Shown here piece after piece: positions 1 through 12,628 of a DNA stretch of 64,000 nucleotides. The stretch is from Sinonovacula constricta. Taxonomy: Eukaryota > Mollusca > Bivalvia > Cardiida > Solecurtidae. The position numbers and the translations under genes are program-made. Positions within the stretch are counted from its first letter, which is position 1. Each line of letters starts with the position of its first letter. The stretch spans positions 50,675,831 through 50,739,830 of the forward strand of contig CM017558.1 of NCBI GenBank assembly GCA_007844125.1, in the 5' to 3' direction. The notes under the pieces are model-generated. The model had not been told where the DNA came from, made no database searches, and saw only the letters and a program-made list of their open reading frames with translations.

Positions 1-110
1 TAAACAGTCAAACAAACTGGATGACGTCATAAACAGTCAATATAAGAATTATGGACCGGGTAGCCGGTCAATATGCGATTTATGGACTGGGTGACGTCAT
101 ATTAAATATA
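1..110. repeat. Degenerate tandem repeat with two TGACGTCA sites
   Basis: Two loosely similar units of about 70 bp share 'aacagtcaa/cggtcaata', 'atggac' and 'tgacgtcat'. The palindrome TGACGTCA (the CRE/ATF half-site dimer) occurs at 22-29 and 92-99. The array is cut by the left edge of the window. No gene is seen nearby, so a promoter role is not supported. Confidence 0.5.
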
Positions 111-124
111 GAAGGGCGTATGCA

Positions 125-620
125 AATGAGGTATAATATTCTCATATATTGCGTACTATACAACGATGTTGCGCACTGAACTGTGGGTATTTTACTTAGA
201 TATTGCGTACTATACTACGATGTTGCGCACTGGACTGTGGGTATTTTACTTAGATATTGCGCATTATACTCAGATGTTGCGCACTAGACTGTGGGTATTT
301 TACTTAGATATTGCGTTCTCTTCTCAGTCATTGCGTACTGTACATAGATATTGCGTTCTATACTAGATATTACATTTAAAACTCAGATATGAGTTATTAA
401 ACTCAGTTTAAGTGTAATATTGACATACAAATTTAATTAAGATACTATGTATTATACTCCGATATTGATAATTATATTATCGATCATCAATCAGATACAT
501 GTATTGCGTATTATACTCAGGCATGGCGTATGCTATACAGAGATTGCGTACAATAATATTTATTGCATATTATTCTCAGATATATTGTAATATTGACATA
601 TATTGCATTTTTGGATAAGA
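125..620. repeat. 54-bp minisatellite decaying into TATTGCGTACTATAC monomers
   Basis: Three near-perfect 54-bp units begin at 165, 219 and 273 (each starts gatgttgcgcact). The motif tattgcgtac/tattctcaga then recurs irregularly to about 600. Because 54 is a multiple of 3, the repeat gives an 18-residue periodic reading frame, which is a by-product of the repeat and not evidence for a protein. Confidence 0.75.
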
Positions 621-2160
621 TATGCTCAGATATTGTGTGAACACATTGTTTTATACAGACTGTAGGCCTATTGCAAGTCTGTATGATAAAAATAGAATCG
701 AAATATAAAAAAATAACAAAATAAAGCAACAAATAGAGGTTGTTTTTTCTCCAAAATACAAAAACTCAATTCTTTATCTAAATGCCTTGAAAATGTTATC
801 TGGCTGTTTGCTTAAATCAAATATATGTTATGATTGCTTAACTATCCATGTTTGCGGCTTCTACTGAATGATCTATGCTCTGACGATTAATTTATATTCT
901 TCTGTTCAGCAATGAGGGGTTGTACTTTCACTTCCCGATTCAGACAGTGTAAGTCATAAAAACACCCTACGACGGAATTAACTTCATTCATTTTATATGA
1001 ACTGTCGCTTATTTCTAGATATCGAATTTGGCGTACCACCTATTTCTATTTAAAATATTTTGACTATTCATCATTATAAGTCGTATTTCCTGCTGCATAA
1101 TTTAAATAAAGTTAATGTCACCCATGTGTGATACCCGGATACCAAACATGTGTTGGTTCTAGACAAATACTAACTGTAAAGCGTAATCCGCAAAATAAAT
1201 TACATGACGACACCTAACCATAGTTAATAATCAATAAGCAGCATTAAGCCGGCTCTCCAAAATGTGCAAAACTGTTCTGCCTTTTTAATCATAATTTTTT
1301 TACACAAAGTGACGGATACCGCCTTTAAGATGTCATTGCTGGGGAGGGCGACAGGCATACAATTATCTGGCCCGATTATTAACCAACCAACCAATAAGTA
1401 GATAATTAAAGAAACAGAGAAATAGTCCTGCCTGTTTGCCAGTGGGTCAATCAATTTATTGGTGTCGGATGACAGGAATGTTGTTGGCTTACTTTCTATA
1501 CCAAGCAGCATAACACAGCTGTGCATAGTTATTACAATGTACCATTATTGGTCTAGGTAGGTCTATGTTAAGGTCGCCTAAGCAAAGAGGATAGTCAGTG
1601 AATAAAGGTTTTCTCACATGTTATTGTAGAAATACTTTTCTGTCTTGAAATTTACACCGTTACAATGTAAGTTATATGAACTGTTTAAATATTTTATTAC
1701 CGAATGCAACGTAAAAGTTCACAGTTACTTATATTTAAACTCATTTCGCAGAAAGCCATCTGATATAGTGTCGACTTAGTTAATAGTTGACATGCATGCT
1801 ATGTGAAATGCACAAAGTAATCTGTTTGAATATGGAGTTTGCTAAATTGTCTAAAGCTTTCATCGTATAATAACAAATTTAATTAAACACGCCGTTATAA
1901 GAAACACCAGTTGATATAGTGCTTTTATAAATAGTTTAAGAAAATCCAATAAAAGGATTAAGGAACCATGTCAGACTTATCTACTGCTTATATGCCATGC
2001 ATGGGGCCGCACTCAAACGTATAGTTGTTTATTAAAAGTAATATTAGTATTTATTGTGCAAGTGGACGTAAAAAACGTGTCTAAACTTAGAAATCCGTTC
2101 AATTCAAATTCAAACATTCAAGAATTAGCATAACTCTGACTGAAGTTTCTATTCGTCTGC
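621..2160. other. Unannotated AT-rich DNA
   Basis: No open frame with recognisable protein similarity, no tRNA or SINE promoter boxes and no clear repeat were seen. Short frames such as the one at 1224-1526 on the minus strand look like chance. Confidence 0.5.
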
Positions 2161-2164
2161 TGAC

Positions 2165-2380
2165 ACTTTAATAAAGATAACTGCACATAAAGTTAACTAA
2201 AGATAACTGCACACAACAATAACGGCACACACGGATAACTGCACATAAAGATAACCAAAGATAACTGCACGTGTCGCTAACTGCACATAAAGATAACTGC
2301 GCATAAAGATAACTAAAGTTAACTGCACATAAAAGATAGCGGAACATAAAAGATAACGGAACATAAAAGATAACGGAACA
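2165..2380. repeat. About 17-bp minisatellite (agataactgcacataa)
   Basis: Units of roughly 16-18 bp with the core 'gataactgcacataa' are repeated about twelve times. Toward the right end they drift to 'aaagataacggaacat'. Unit length varies and there is no coding potential. Confidence 0.75.
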
Positions 2381-3697
2381 AATTCACCAATACATCAACA
2401 AACAGTGTAGACTCTGCTTTGGATATATATATTATTTACCTAGGGCATGGATCTTTTGTGTTTAGTAAAAACGCGACTTTTAGTCAAGTGAAACATTAAC
2501 ATACCTTCCTTTAAACATCGTGACTCGGTCGCTTAAATCGAATGAAGAACAAAGATAACAAGAGGAAGTTATCTCATTCTGCATATTGATTGTGACCTGG
2601 TTACCTGTGACATACGTTGAAAACTCTTCTCAAATGTCACCAGATACAATAGCTCATCTATCATAAAACATTTCCCTCCAGCCCTGTATCAGTTAACACA
2701 CATGTGATTACGTGTAGTTATTTAACTCCATTGTCAATCGGCGCTTCACGGACAATTTCGAGCAGCATTGCAGACATTTTAATAAAAAAGGAATACCTGA
2801 TATAAGCGTTATGACCTTGACTGGTCAAAGATTTACATTAATAAGACGCATGTAATGACGTACATCGATGTTTAACATAACCAATTAGAATGTTAATTGA
2901 TATTTGATATATGAACAGTCGTCTTTGAATGTTTGCTAGAGGAAATTGTCAGAGTTTGTTTTTAGTGCTCATAAGATACTGCAATGTATCTCGTCAAAGG
3001 AAAACGTGCAGTTGAGTATAAACCGGCTATCAAAACGGTTGTTTTCTTGTTGTTTTTGTGCAAATCCTGACTGGAACATGAACCAATGTGACAAGGCTTT
3101 TAGCAATTCAAACAAGCTGATTTGTATTCATTATAAAGACATAGACCCTTAAAACAAAGGGTGTCACAACACAACAAAAGAAAACTATATCTGTCAATGA
3201 GAAAAAGATGACAGAAGTATAGAATTATTTATCTACAATACGTTACTTCTTTTAGTTAATATCCTTAAGTGTGTACACTCCTCTTTTTAATGTGGCAACA
3301 TAAAAATATATTTTTGATACCCCAGATTGTCAAATAAGCACAAACTTTAATTTCTTCCCAACCTATGCGTTGCACCCTCTTACACTGTTGGTGCATTGCA
3401 CTTAATCCGGGCAGGAGGACGACCGAGTTTGTCATATGTCAGTCCTGTAAAGTCGACCCATTCGGAAACTTTAGGATCAGTGGCGGCTCAAATGCAAAAT
3501 GTCCTTATACTGCGACAAAAAGCTCTGACTAAATAGGACTTTATTTTGTTGCTAGTTGTTTTGTATGTATATAAGTTCATTGTATCACTTTGACGGGATG
3601 TTGTTATTTACATACACTGTTTGTTTGCTAGAAAAACCTTCAGGAAGTGCGAGGTTGGAGCGCTCCACAAACCAGGTTTAAGCACACCAGTTGGCCC
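2381..3697. other. Unannotated DNA
   Basis: No supported gene, RNA gene or clear repeat was recognised. The sequence is AT-rich with many stops in all frames. Confidence 0.45.
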
Positions 3698-3867
3698 TTT
3701 TGCCGATTGACCGTTCCAAGGCGGTAACTGATGGTTTTTCTTTATGTGTGTTATGTCTCGTCTCTGTGTTTTTGTCACATTTGCATTTACCTTGTTTGCC
3801 TTTGTCTACTGGTAGATAAAATTTAAATATCTGTGAAAATTTTGATAGGACCTTTTCTTATTTACCT
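3698..3867 (+). repeat. Dispersed repeat, copy 1 (inverted copy at 38181-38352)
   Basis: About 170 bp running from 'tttgccgattgaccg' through 'gtgttatgtctcgtctctg' to 'tcttatttacct'. It is present as a reverse complement at 38181-38352 with only scattered differences. The flanks are not shared, so this is an interspersed repeat and not a segmental duplication. Its class is not recognised; no ORF and no tRNA promoter boxes were seen. Confidence 0.75.
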
Positions 3868-4064
3868 TTTCAGTTATGCAGATGTTGTATTAATAGAAGG
3901 TCCTTGCTCTTCCGTCTATCGTGTTCAAGGGGGTAGGGTTGGTCGGGATAACGTGCGTCACAAACTGGTGAATATTTGAAACTGACTTCCTTATAGAAGG
4001 CTGTATTTCAAAGAATGAAATACGATATTTAAAAACTCGAAAGCACGACTTTATCTTTTAACTC

Positions 4065-4521
4065 TAAAGGTGGTGGTGTCCGACAATTTAGCTTTGTCAA
4101 ATGTAAGTAACAATTGCTTGCTATTGTTTTGGGGAAATTCGGCTTAGCTTCTGCACATACACATACTCTAGTCTAAAAAGATTTGGAACATTACTTAAAT
4201 TGTTACACAGTACACATCGTGAAATAAATCGCTCTTAATATTCATTCAATAATCGACTTAAGCGCGAATTACCCGAATGATGGTACAGCGTGATCTCAAA
4301 AGTAAGTGGTCACGTGGTTAGTTTTTAAATAGTTAACTGCGCAGCGTGGTTCGGATAGGAAATATATGTTTGCAATGTCGGTTAAGATGTTCTGTTTCAC
4401 TTTTTACATACATGTAGACACAAATTTACATCATATGGCGGGATCTTTTCAGGCAACTTAAAATCATTTGGTTGTTTGAGAGAGACAAAATTGTTCCAAA
4501 CAGCCGGATAACATCTTTAAA
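4065..4521 (+). mobile_element. MITE family 1, full-length copy
   Basis: Begins 'taaaggtggtggtgtccgac' and ends 'ccggataacatctttaa', imperfect terminal inverted repeats. The interior carries landmarks shared by all copies: 'gtgatctcaaaagtaagtgg', 'gcagcgtggttcggatagga' and 'catttggttgtttgagag'. There is no transposase ORF, so it is non-autonomous. The ends AAGGTGG...CCACCTT next to TA suggest Tc1/mariner-type mobilisation, which is inference. Confidence 0.75.
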
Positions 4522-6420
4522 ACGGTTCAACCTGTGTATATGTGAGCCGAAACTGTCCTGTGTTAGTTAATGACTGTAAGTCGGAACCTAATTGTACGAG
4601 TTCACTGTTGTTAAAACTGTCCAGGTCTCGCATATCCTTTCTTACCGTAATTACGGTTATTAAAATTAAGTCGTTAAGTATATTGTGAACTATGTCCTGT
4701 TCCATTCAATGTACTATCTTGTCTTTCTTTGGCAGTAAATTATTGCCCGCAACTCGGTCAGGTATTAACCTCGCCGTAAATGTCCTGTTCTATTTTTTTG
4801 TCATTTGGAACGTAAGCGAAGACTTTGCCACTATCCCCCTCATTAAATGTTCATTTGAAAATGATTTATTTTATAGGTATGTTTTCACTTGTTTAACGTG
4901 TTAACCATTTCCCTTATGTATTTTATTTTGACATAGGAGTACATAAATGTCTCAATACTGGTTTCTCAGCACCATCTAGTTCACTACCCATCATCACTCT
5001 GCGATTGTGCAATCTCGTATGTTCTCTATCTCCGTTATTGTTCATTATAAACATGTCATCATGCATTATTATACATATGTAACTATGGGGTAGGTATTAT
5101 ATATAACTCATCTCAACAAACCTTTACTTTCCCAAGTAACAAACGAGATGTTGGTTCCAAATTCAGAAATGTAAACAAGGCATGTAAGTAGGAGGACGAT
5201 AATGTAATTGTAGTTTTTAACAAAGTAAACAACAACATATGCAGCAATGTAAGCATACACTTCATGTGAATTGTATTTAAATCCGTACTGACATTGTGCA
5301 GAGTCACTCTTTTCCTTGTTCAGACATTTTCTTATTAACCTATCTTTCACGTGTTTTACATTTGGCTGTCAAATTGGTTATAAATGTTTTTGTGTCTTTT
5401 GTGTGTGTTGGCCTTTGTAAGCGGCAACATACAGGAAAAATTGAGTTATTTACGTTAATACATGATTTTAATACTTTTCAGATCTTACAGTGTTTACAGT
5501 TAACAGGCCAGGACTACAATTCACTAGACCTTTGATTCAGTTTGTAGTAGCAAAAAAGATTTCATTTTTACATCTTGCAGTAGTGTTGTCTCAATTATTA
5601 ACACTATTTCCCACTTTACTGACGGGAGTTCACCCACACAATAACGTCATGTTGATTTATACAAGTCGGCTCTTACAAACAGGGCGATGTTTTATCCACG
5701 AAACGACAATTTGTATGTGAGATAAAAACATAAAGTATTTTACATGAACACGTCCTAGACAGGTCAAAATAGAAAATGCTACATATATATTAGAAGCAAA
5801 ACAACAATAAAAGACTCGTAAGCAAAGTCATTCAAAATTGCATTAAGGATATACTATCTCATTCTTTAATCTGGGTGGTACTAATTTACGAGTTTATTTT
5901 AAATAGAGGGTTTATCAAACAAACAAGAAAACACGGAAACAGGAAATGGACGCGGCATACATTAGAATTAAGTAACCCAGTGACTAACAAAGGTCCACAA
6001 TACATTAACCGATGACCTAAGATTCTGAACTGTGTTTACAGATCGCCCATGGCTTTTCTTCTACCGGCCGGTGTCTTCCTGAGGGATGGTTTAAACGTAA
6101 CGGGTTGTGTCCAAACACCGTTATTTACACCTCACGTGGCCATGACTTCCGGTGTTTTAACACCCATGTATTATACACCGCATTACCAGAAAACTGCACC
6201 CGCACCCATTACTTAACAGGTCGATTATTTGGCACAACGATTCAATGGTATTTGCAAACATTACGGCCAGTTACAAAAGAATGTTCTGTGAATGTTTTTT
6301 TGTTTTTGTTTTTTTTGTGAAACATTTTCATGATCAAGCTCCAAAAGTTACTGTTAAATATACACAGAAGCGTTTGTTTATGTGCATTTGACTAATATAA
6401 TTTTGTATTGAATCTCATTT
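4522..6420. other. Unannotated DNA
   Basis: No supported gene. Small overlapping frames on both strands at 5108-5720 and 6105-6320 have no recognisable similarity and no splice context. No structured repeat was seen. Confidence 0.45.
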
Positions 6421-6696
6421 AAAGGTGGTAATAAAAGGTTTTGTGTCCGCAAACGTCCAGATAAATTGTTTCCTGAACAGATCCCGCGAAATGTTATGTC
6501 CTACACCTATGTGAAAAGTGAACCATAACACCCCAATTGTTATTACAAACATGTATTTTCGATCTGAGCCACGCTGCGCAGTTAGCTATTATTAACTTAA
6601 AAACAACAACACGTGACCACTGATTTTTGAGATCACGACATAGTGACATCTCGATAATTCGCTTTGACATCAATGTCATACCCAATCGTCATTTTA
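6421..6696 (-). mobile_element. MITE family 1, 3' half of a minus-strand copy (left part of an interrupted element)
   Basis: In reverse complement this matches the 3' half of the family: 'gtgatctcaaaaatcagtgg', 'cgcagcgtggctcagatcga' and 'gcgggatctgttcagg'. It starts at an 'aaaggtggtaat' terminus and stops abruptly where the forward copy at 6697 begins. The missing 5' half resumes at 7181-7335, also on the minus strand. Confidence 0.75.
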
Positions 6697-7180
6697 AAGG
6701 TGGTATCCGACAGTTTGCCTTTATCAAATACACGTGACAATATCTTACTTATGCTTTGGACAACTTATTTTCACATACTCTAGTTTAAGCAAGACGATTT
6801 TGTACACACGCTAAATTATTAGACAATATGAATCGCGAAAATTATACTCTAACTGTTATGTTCCCAAATCTATAAATAAGCACGATAATGATATTTTCTA
6901 CAAATAGATATCGACGTCAGAGTTGAATGCCTGGATGACGGTATAACATGGTCTCAAAAGTAGGTTGTAAAGTGGTTTTCTTAGTTTATAAATAGCTATC
7001 TCTGCAGCGTGACTCAGATAGGAAATACCAGTTTGCAGTCACGAGGGGAAATTATGCTCTAGTTTTCACGCCGATCTGGGGCATTAATGAACAGCATCTC
7101 GCAGGACCTTTTCAAGTGACAATGACTATTTTGGTTATATGAGAAGCCAATATTTTGTCCAAGCTGTTGGATACCACCTT
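6697..7180 (+). mobile_element. MITE family 1, full-length copy inserted in an older copy
   Basis: Complete forward copy from 'aaggtggtatccgacagttt' to 'gttggataccacctt'. It lies between the two halves of a minus-strand copy of the same family. The trinucleotide TTA flanks both ends (6694-6696 and 7181-7183), consistent with a short target duplication at a TA-containing site. Confidence 0.75.
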
Positions 7181-7335
7181 TTACTAGTGGCGCCGTCTTA
7201 CAGTTGAGGTAGTGTTCAAAATTGTCATTGCTAAAACTTAAGTATGCGTTTCTGCAGAAATTATGCACACATACTCCAAACAGCTGTCTGATATTGCTCT
7301 GCGTATTAAATAGGCAAACAGCCGGATAACACCTT
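7181..7335 (-). mobile_element. MITE family 1, 5' half of the interrupted minus-strand copy
   Basis: In reverse complement it begins 'aaggtgttatccggctgttt' and continues with family 5' landmarks 'cataatttctgcag' and 'ttttgaacactacct'. Together with 6421-6696 it reconstitutes one minus-strand element split by the forward insertion. Confidence 0.7.
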
Positions 7336-8893
7336 TAATAATTATATATAGTTATATATATCTTTATTTCCTCCAATATTGAAGATTTACAAAGATCAAT
7401 GGAAACAATGCAAAATAATAATAAAAGTAAGTGAATAAACAGAGAGAAAGAAGGAAAATGATATTTACATGTACAATGCGTACTCACTGAAAATATGGCA
7501 AAATAAAAAGTGAAACAAAACACAACTGTTGTTTGCATATAAAGAGCCAAATATTGATCTAGGACAGAACAACCAATATTCTGCGGGTCAAACAATTCAG
7601 ACATCGTCACGTCAATACGTGAGGTTGCGTAACCTTTTGTTTACATATTCGTTCTCATTAATGTCTCTTTGCACGTAGTTAGTGATTTTAATTCTGCACA
7701 CAAGTTGTTGAAAAAGACGTGCATATTGTTTCGTTGTTGTTGTTGTTTTAATATTAAAAATATGAGAATCTTATAAATGATCTTTAGTAAAGATGATACT
7801 GTGGACGTTTTGGATAGCTTTGTAAGACTTTTGTCCACTAAAGATAGGATTATCCTAAATCGGATTATATTTTTATATACAATAGTATGTATAAGTATTT
7901 AAAACACGTGTTTTATGTATGTTCTGTTTTCATTGAAACGCACGTCTTTATTTTTATATCACTATATTGTATTATGGACCGGTGGCTTCTGTTTACAAAA
8001 TAAACTTTCTTTTTCTGTTCTCATATAAGTTCCCAGAAAGGTTGAACTGTCACTTTTCAAAAGAAATTCATGTTAAGCAATAAGACTGTCAACGTCATTG
8101 TTTTTTTGTTTTTTTGGCCACCCCCACCCCCCCCCAAAAAAAAACAACAACAACAACATCTGCACGACAGATAACTGTCCTGATAGTTTGCCTGCGGAAG
8201 AGATGCTCACGTTCTGATTTGTTAATAGCATATCTATGCAAATGCGTTTCAACGAGCATCGAGTACATATTGATCAAATCTGAGGTATTTTATCTGTTCA
8301 TTTGTGTGAATAAATAAATTAACGTTAAGTGAACACAGGTGCAACAAATTGACGAACATTGCTAAATTCAAGAGTTTAATGTCAATTGTTGGTTAAATGT
8401 TGACTTCTTCGATCAGTGTCTAGAAAATATCATTGACAACATTATGTGAATGTTGTATCTTCAACAATGTCGCAAACGTACCATTTATACCAGCCTTCGT
8501 TGTTTATGCTTGTAATTTAATTTAAGGGTTACTTTAGAAATTACAGCAAAAAAGTATTGCAGATCTTGATCCGCCAGCTAGCAGTTTTTTAATGTATAAC
8601 ATTGTCCAGTATTTTCTCTGTTTAAAGGGCTCATATAGACATTAAGGTTGAGCATGGGACAGACAGTGAACGACTTGACCAGACAGCTACCAGCTCGTTA
8701 ATACTAGCCAACGGCAGATGTACCCAAGATAAGCAGGGTAGAAGTCATAGTTTTACGTTCACTTTCCATAAGATACCCTCGATATATACCACTGATATGG
8801 ATATATTATAGATATAGTGAGGAAATTATGTTTGAACTGCACTGATATAACCGGGTGATCGGTCTGCCAGCTATGTACAGGATGACCAAATAG
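7336..8893. other. Unannotated DNA with a low-complexity patch
   Basis: No supported gene. A T-run/C-run/A-run patch (tttttttg, cacccccaccccccccc, aaaaaaaaac) lies at 8100-8155 and accounts for the overlapping short frames on both strands there. Confidence 0.45.
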
Positions 8894-8902
8894 ATAGCAT
8901 TT

Positions 8903-9149
8903 AGGGGGCGCCCGAGGCAAAGTGGTAGAGTCGCCGACTTGTAACTCTGACTGCTAAGCCTCTCACCACGTGGGTTCGAGTCCCGGTCGTGGCCAATGAC
9001 ACAATGTGGGAAGGTCTTCCGTGTGACCTACGGTGCGCAGGGGTTTCTACCCAGAAATTTGTTTGGGGTCTTCCTCCACCAAAATAGCTGGACGTCGCTA
9101 TAATAAACATAATTGGTCGCTGCAATATTTCTAAAACAAAACGAAACAA
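8903..9149 (+). mobile_element. tRNA-derived SINE, family A, intact
   Basis: The tRNA-like head has an A-box-like 'aaagtggtagagtcgccg' and a B box 'gggttcgagtcccg' (about 8970-8985). It is followed by the family body 'gggaaggtcttccgtgtgac' and tail 'ggggtcttcctccacca...aattggtcgctgcaat'. It is flanked by a perfect 9-bp target duplication ATAGCATTT at 8894-8902 and 9150-9158. Other members are at 36105 and 55463, with fragments at 33699, 52308 and 62795. It does not fold as a complete functional tRNA. Confidence 0.88.
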
Positions 9150-9158
9150 ATAGCATTT

Positions 9159-9606
9159 GGGAAAGGACTGAGTGCTGTCAAGGAACTGCGATGTTATTGC
9201 GGATCATATAATAATAAAGGTCATATTACTGAATTATTATATTATGCACTTAGTTGAATCACTTTCTTAATAAACTCACTCTCGACTGACCGCTTCATAG
9301 GTAGAACAATTAATTAAATGCAAAACTATGCAACTGAAGATGCTGTGCCTGGGCCACGAACTGGAGTCTACGTTTAGTTAGAAATACAGCCATATCTGTA
9401 ATAAACGATTGTTAGTTTACATATTTTACTTTATTGTTAAGTGGACTTTTCCGACATTGGCAATGATTTGGCAAAGTAATATCTTACTTTGATAAAAGTC
9501 GGTATCAACTTTTATGTATGTTGAGATCCCAGGCTCTTTCTAAGAGCACGATGCGCGAACACAATGCGCATGCACTTTAACTATTAGTTAGCTCATTGTG
9601 ATGTCT
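9159..9606. other. Unannotated DNA
   Basis: Nothing recognised beyond AT-rich sequence. Confidence 0.4.
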
Positions 9607-9607
9607 C

Positions 9608-9638
<31 letters not shown>

Positions 9639-9716
9639 AAAAGAAAGGAAGAAAGAAAAAGAAAGAAAGAAAGAAAGAAAAAGAAAGAAAGAGTGAATGA
9701 AAGAAAGAATGAATGA
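9607..9716. repeat. (GAAA)n microsatellite
   Basis: Purine-only tract of gaaa units with occasional ggaa and gaatga interruptions. Such homopurine runs can adopt H-DNA, which is a general property and not something shown here. Confidence 0.9.
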
Positions 9717-10668
9717 ATGAAGAATGCACTTCTTATTTATTAACCAATAAGCTGAACACATATATTGTACCTTACTCGATATATAGGCCTACTGGTTATC
9801 TGTAAAGCACAATTACGTTGTCTGCTTTCTGTTATCATTCTCTTTCTTTTTGGCGCTTTTTTACACTTCAGACATTCTTTCTAAGGACCCTTTAATGAAA
9901 GTATTTCAATGGACTTTGCTGGTTTACATATCTCTAGATATCCTCGCCTGTGAAATATGTTGCCCATGTTCAATTACTTAAGCCTTTTGTTTGTTATTTG
10001 TTGTTTACTTGATCTTTTTGAAGCAATAAATCACGTTTCCGATTGAAAGAAACCAAACTGTTAAAACAAATGAAAACTTGACAATTTAAATTGCTTAAAT
10101 ATACTTCGAAGGATATGTTTCCGAACTAAGTGCGATTCGAATGTTATTGTTTGAGTTTCTTTCCAACGAAATAACTTTTCAGCGTATAACTCATATCGTA
10201 AATCTACTTATAGCAAAATATATGTTGTATTTTAAGGTCTTAATACATGCCATCCCAGAGAAGGCAGCAGTCCATTAGCCCCAAATGAACACCTTATAAT
10301 ATTACTGACGTTTTTTATAGTAAGATATTATATCAAACACAACAAAATCAGATTCTTAGTAGGTACAGCACTTGAATTGTAGCCTGCTCGGTTAAAAGTT
10401 ATCACTTTTGTTACAATCATTTAATGGCCTAAATGCATAATTAACATAAAGGAGTCTATAATACAGACGAATTGAGCTGACATGTCAATATGTCAGGCAA
10501 TGTTCAACTCGTGATAAAATGCACATTCATCTAAGTTCTGAAGAACATTAGATCCATACTTTTATCTATAAATTGGTCGCTGCCTTCGTCTTTTAGATAA
10601 AACGCAAATTCAATCGTTGTCATACACCTCTCTCTTAAAATGCCGGTTTATTCCTGGTGAGAGCAAAA
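9717..10668. other. Unannotated DNA
   Basis: No supported gene, RNA or repeat. Confidence 0.4.
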
Positions 10669-11163
10669 AAGGTGGTATCCGACAGGTTGCTGATACCAAA
10701 TTCATATAAAAACATCTTCGCTCTGCGTTGGGAAATTTGGACATAATTTCTGCATAAACTCATACGATAGTCTATCTTAAGACAATGTTCAGTACTACCT
10801 ATTGTTATAAAGAACAAATCGCATCGCAAAAATGCTTACTTTATTTAAAAATTCTTTTCAAATCTATAAATAAGCACGATAGTGATCTCTGCTAAAAAGA
10901 TATCGACGTCAGAGTAGATTGTCCGGATGACGATAAAACTTGATCTCAAATGTAAGCTCTCGCGTGGTTCTCTTGGTTTAAAAATAGCTATCTCTGCAGC
11001 GTGGCTCAGATAGAAAATACCGGTTTGCAATGACAAGTGGGGATTTATACGGCACTATTCACAAAGGTTTAAGGCATAAAAAAGCATTTTGCACGACTTT
11101 TCAGGTAACAATGAATTATTTGGTTATTTGAGAAAATTGGTCCAAAATGTTGGATAGCACCTT
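10669..11163 (+). mobile_element. MITE family 1, full-length copy
   Basis: Starts 'aaggtggtatccgacaggtt' and ends 'gttggatagcacctt' followed by TA. Internal landmarks are 'aaatctataaataagcacga', 'gatatcgacgtcagag', 'atctctgcagcgtggctcag' and 'tatttggttatttgag'. There is no coding capacity of its own; frames on the minus strand are by-products. Confidence 0.8.
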
Positions 11164-12225
11164 TAAAGAAGGATGGTCATGTATCTGGTAAATATTTATT
11201 CGCCATATTAATCCTACAATCGAGGAATAATTGTACACTGTCCTTCACATTTGTTTATACATGTTACGAGCAAACATTAAAGACATGTCATCCTTTTATA
11301 CAAATATCTTTTGTTTAACATTGAATTTCATTATGAAATGTCCCGTGTATTGAAATATTGTGGTCAGGTAAATTTGGTTGAGTTTCTGGTTTACTACTTT
11401 ACAGAATAAACGAATCAAAATGTGCAAATGTTGGAAGTGTGCATGGTAACTATGTTCAGGCTTAGTACAAATTGATCAGGCATATAAAAAACTAGCGTTG
11501 ATCCAGACTCTTTTAGCTGGGAACTGTCTGATCAGGATCAGCACTGTTTAGTGACAACATATAATTGTAAACACATAACAAAGAATCATCATAGTTTTAA
11601 ACCAAATCTAGAATGCTGTTAAAACAGGAACACTGTGTTCTATGTATAATTATATCCTATAATTCTAATGGGACTTCTTTATGATTTGTATTCAATTCTT
11701 TAAGTTATATATACCAGAAACATAAACTGTCTAAACAATCTACGGTTTCGTTACAGGGCCTTAAACTGTTTTGAAGTACTTCCTTTTACGAAATTGACAA
11801 GAACATGCCAATTCAAGTTTGTCATGTATGTGAATTCGGTGTGTTGCAATCAATCCATACTTATAATCGTGATTTTACAAAACGCTGTTATCTAAAAAAT
11901 TCGGGAAGTACCTAACCTTTTATGATTCGTTTTTAGATAAGAGAAAACAGATTGTGAGTGAAGTCGTCATCCTATGTCTGTCAGATAGAGTAGTTTCGGT
12001 TTGTGGAGCTATCATTTGATAAAGCGACATAGTTTGCAACATTGATCTAACCTTTAGAGAGCTTTATTTAACTGCAGACTGTTATCCATTTTAATATCAT
12101 TGATTTTCAGCATAATTCCAAGTTATACGGATATGTTTGTGGGTTTGGGTAGGTTACCAAGTATCCAGCTTACTCTGAATCGGGGATGAATGTTTTGTCA
12201 GCCAGCTGGTTCATCTGACAAAAGA
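11164..12225. other. Unannotated DNA
   Basis: No supported gene or repeat recognised. Confidence 0.4.
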
Positions 12226-12628
12226 AATACAAGAAAGCCTGGTACCACTGTAAATGTAACCTGTACAAGAAAGCCTGGTACCACTGTAAATGTAACCTGT
12301 ACAAGAAAACCTGGTACCACTGTAAATGTAACCTGTACAAGAAAACCTGGTACCACTGTAAATGTAACCTGTACAAGAAAGCCTGGTACCACTGTAAATG
12401 TAACCTGTACAAGAAAACCTGGTACCACTGTACATGTAACCTGTACAAGAAAGCCTGGTACCACTGTAAATGTAACCTGTACAAGAAAGCCTGTTACCAC
12501 TGTAAATGTAACCTGTACAAGAAAGCCTGGTACCACTGTAAATGTAACCTGTACAAGAAAGCCTGGTACCACTGTAAATGTAACCTGTACAAGAAAGCCT
12601 GGTACCACTGTAAATGTAACCTGTACGC
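12226..12628. repeat. 36-bp minisatellite, 11 copies
   Basis: Unit core 'acaagaaagcctggtaccac' followed by 'tgtaaatgtaacctgt', 36 bp, 11 copies with very few substitutions (mainly A/G in the first third, one ggt>gtt and one aat>cat change). The period is a multiple of 3 and lacks stops in three frames, so it produces long periodic frames on both strands, for example a 12-residue TRKPGTTVNVTC repeat. No splice sites or coding flanks support translation. The low divergence suggests a young or homogenised array. Confidence 0.93.
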
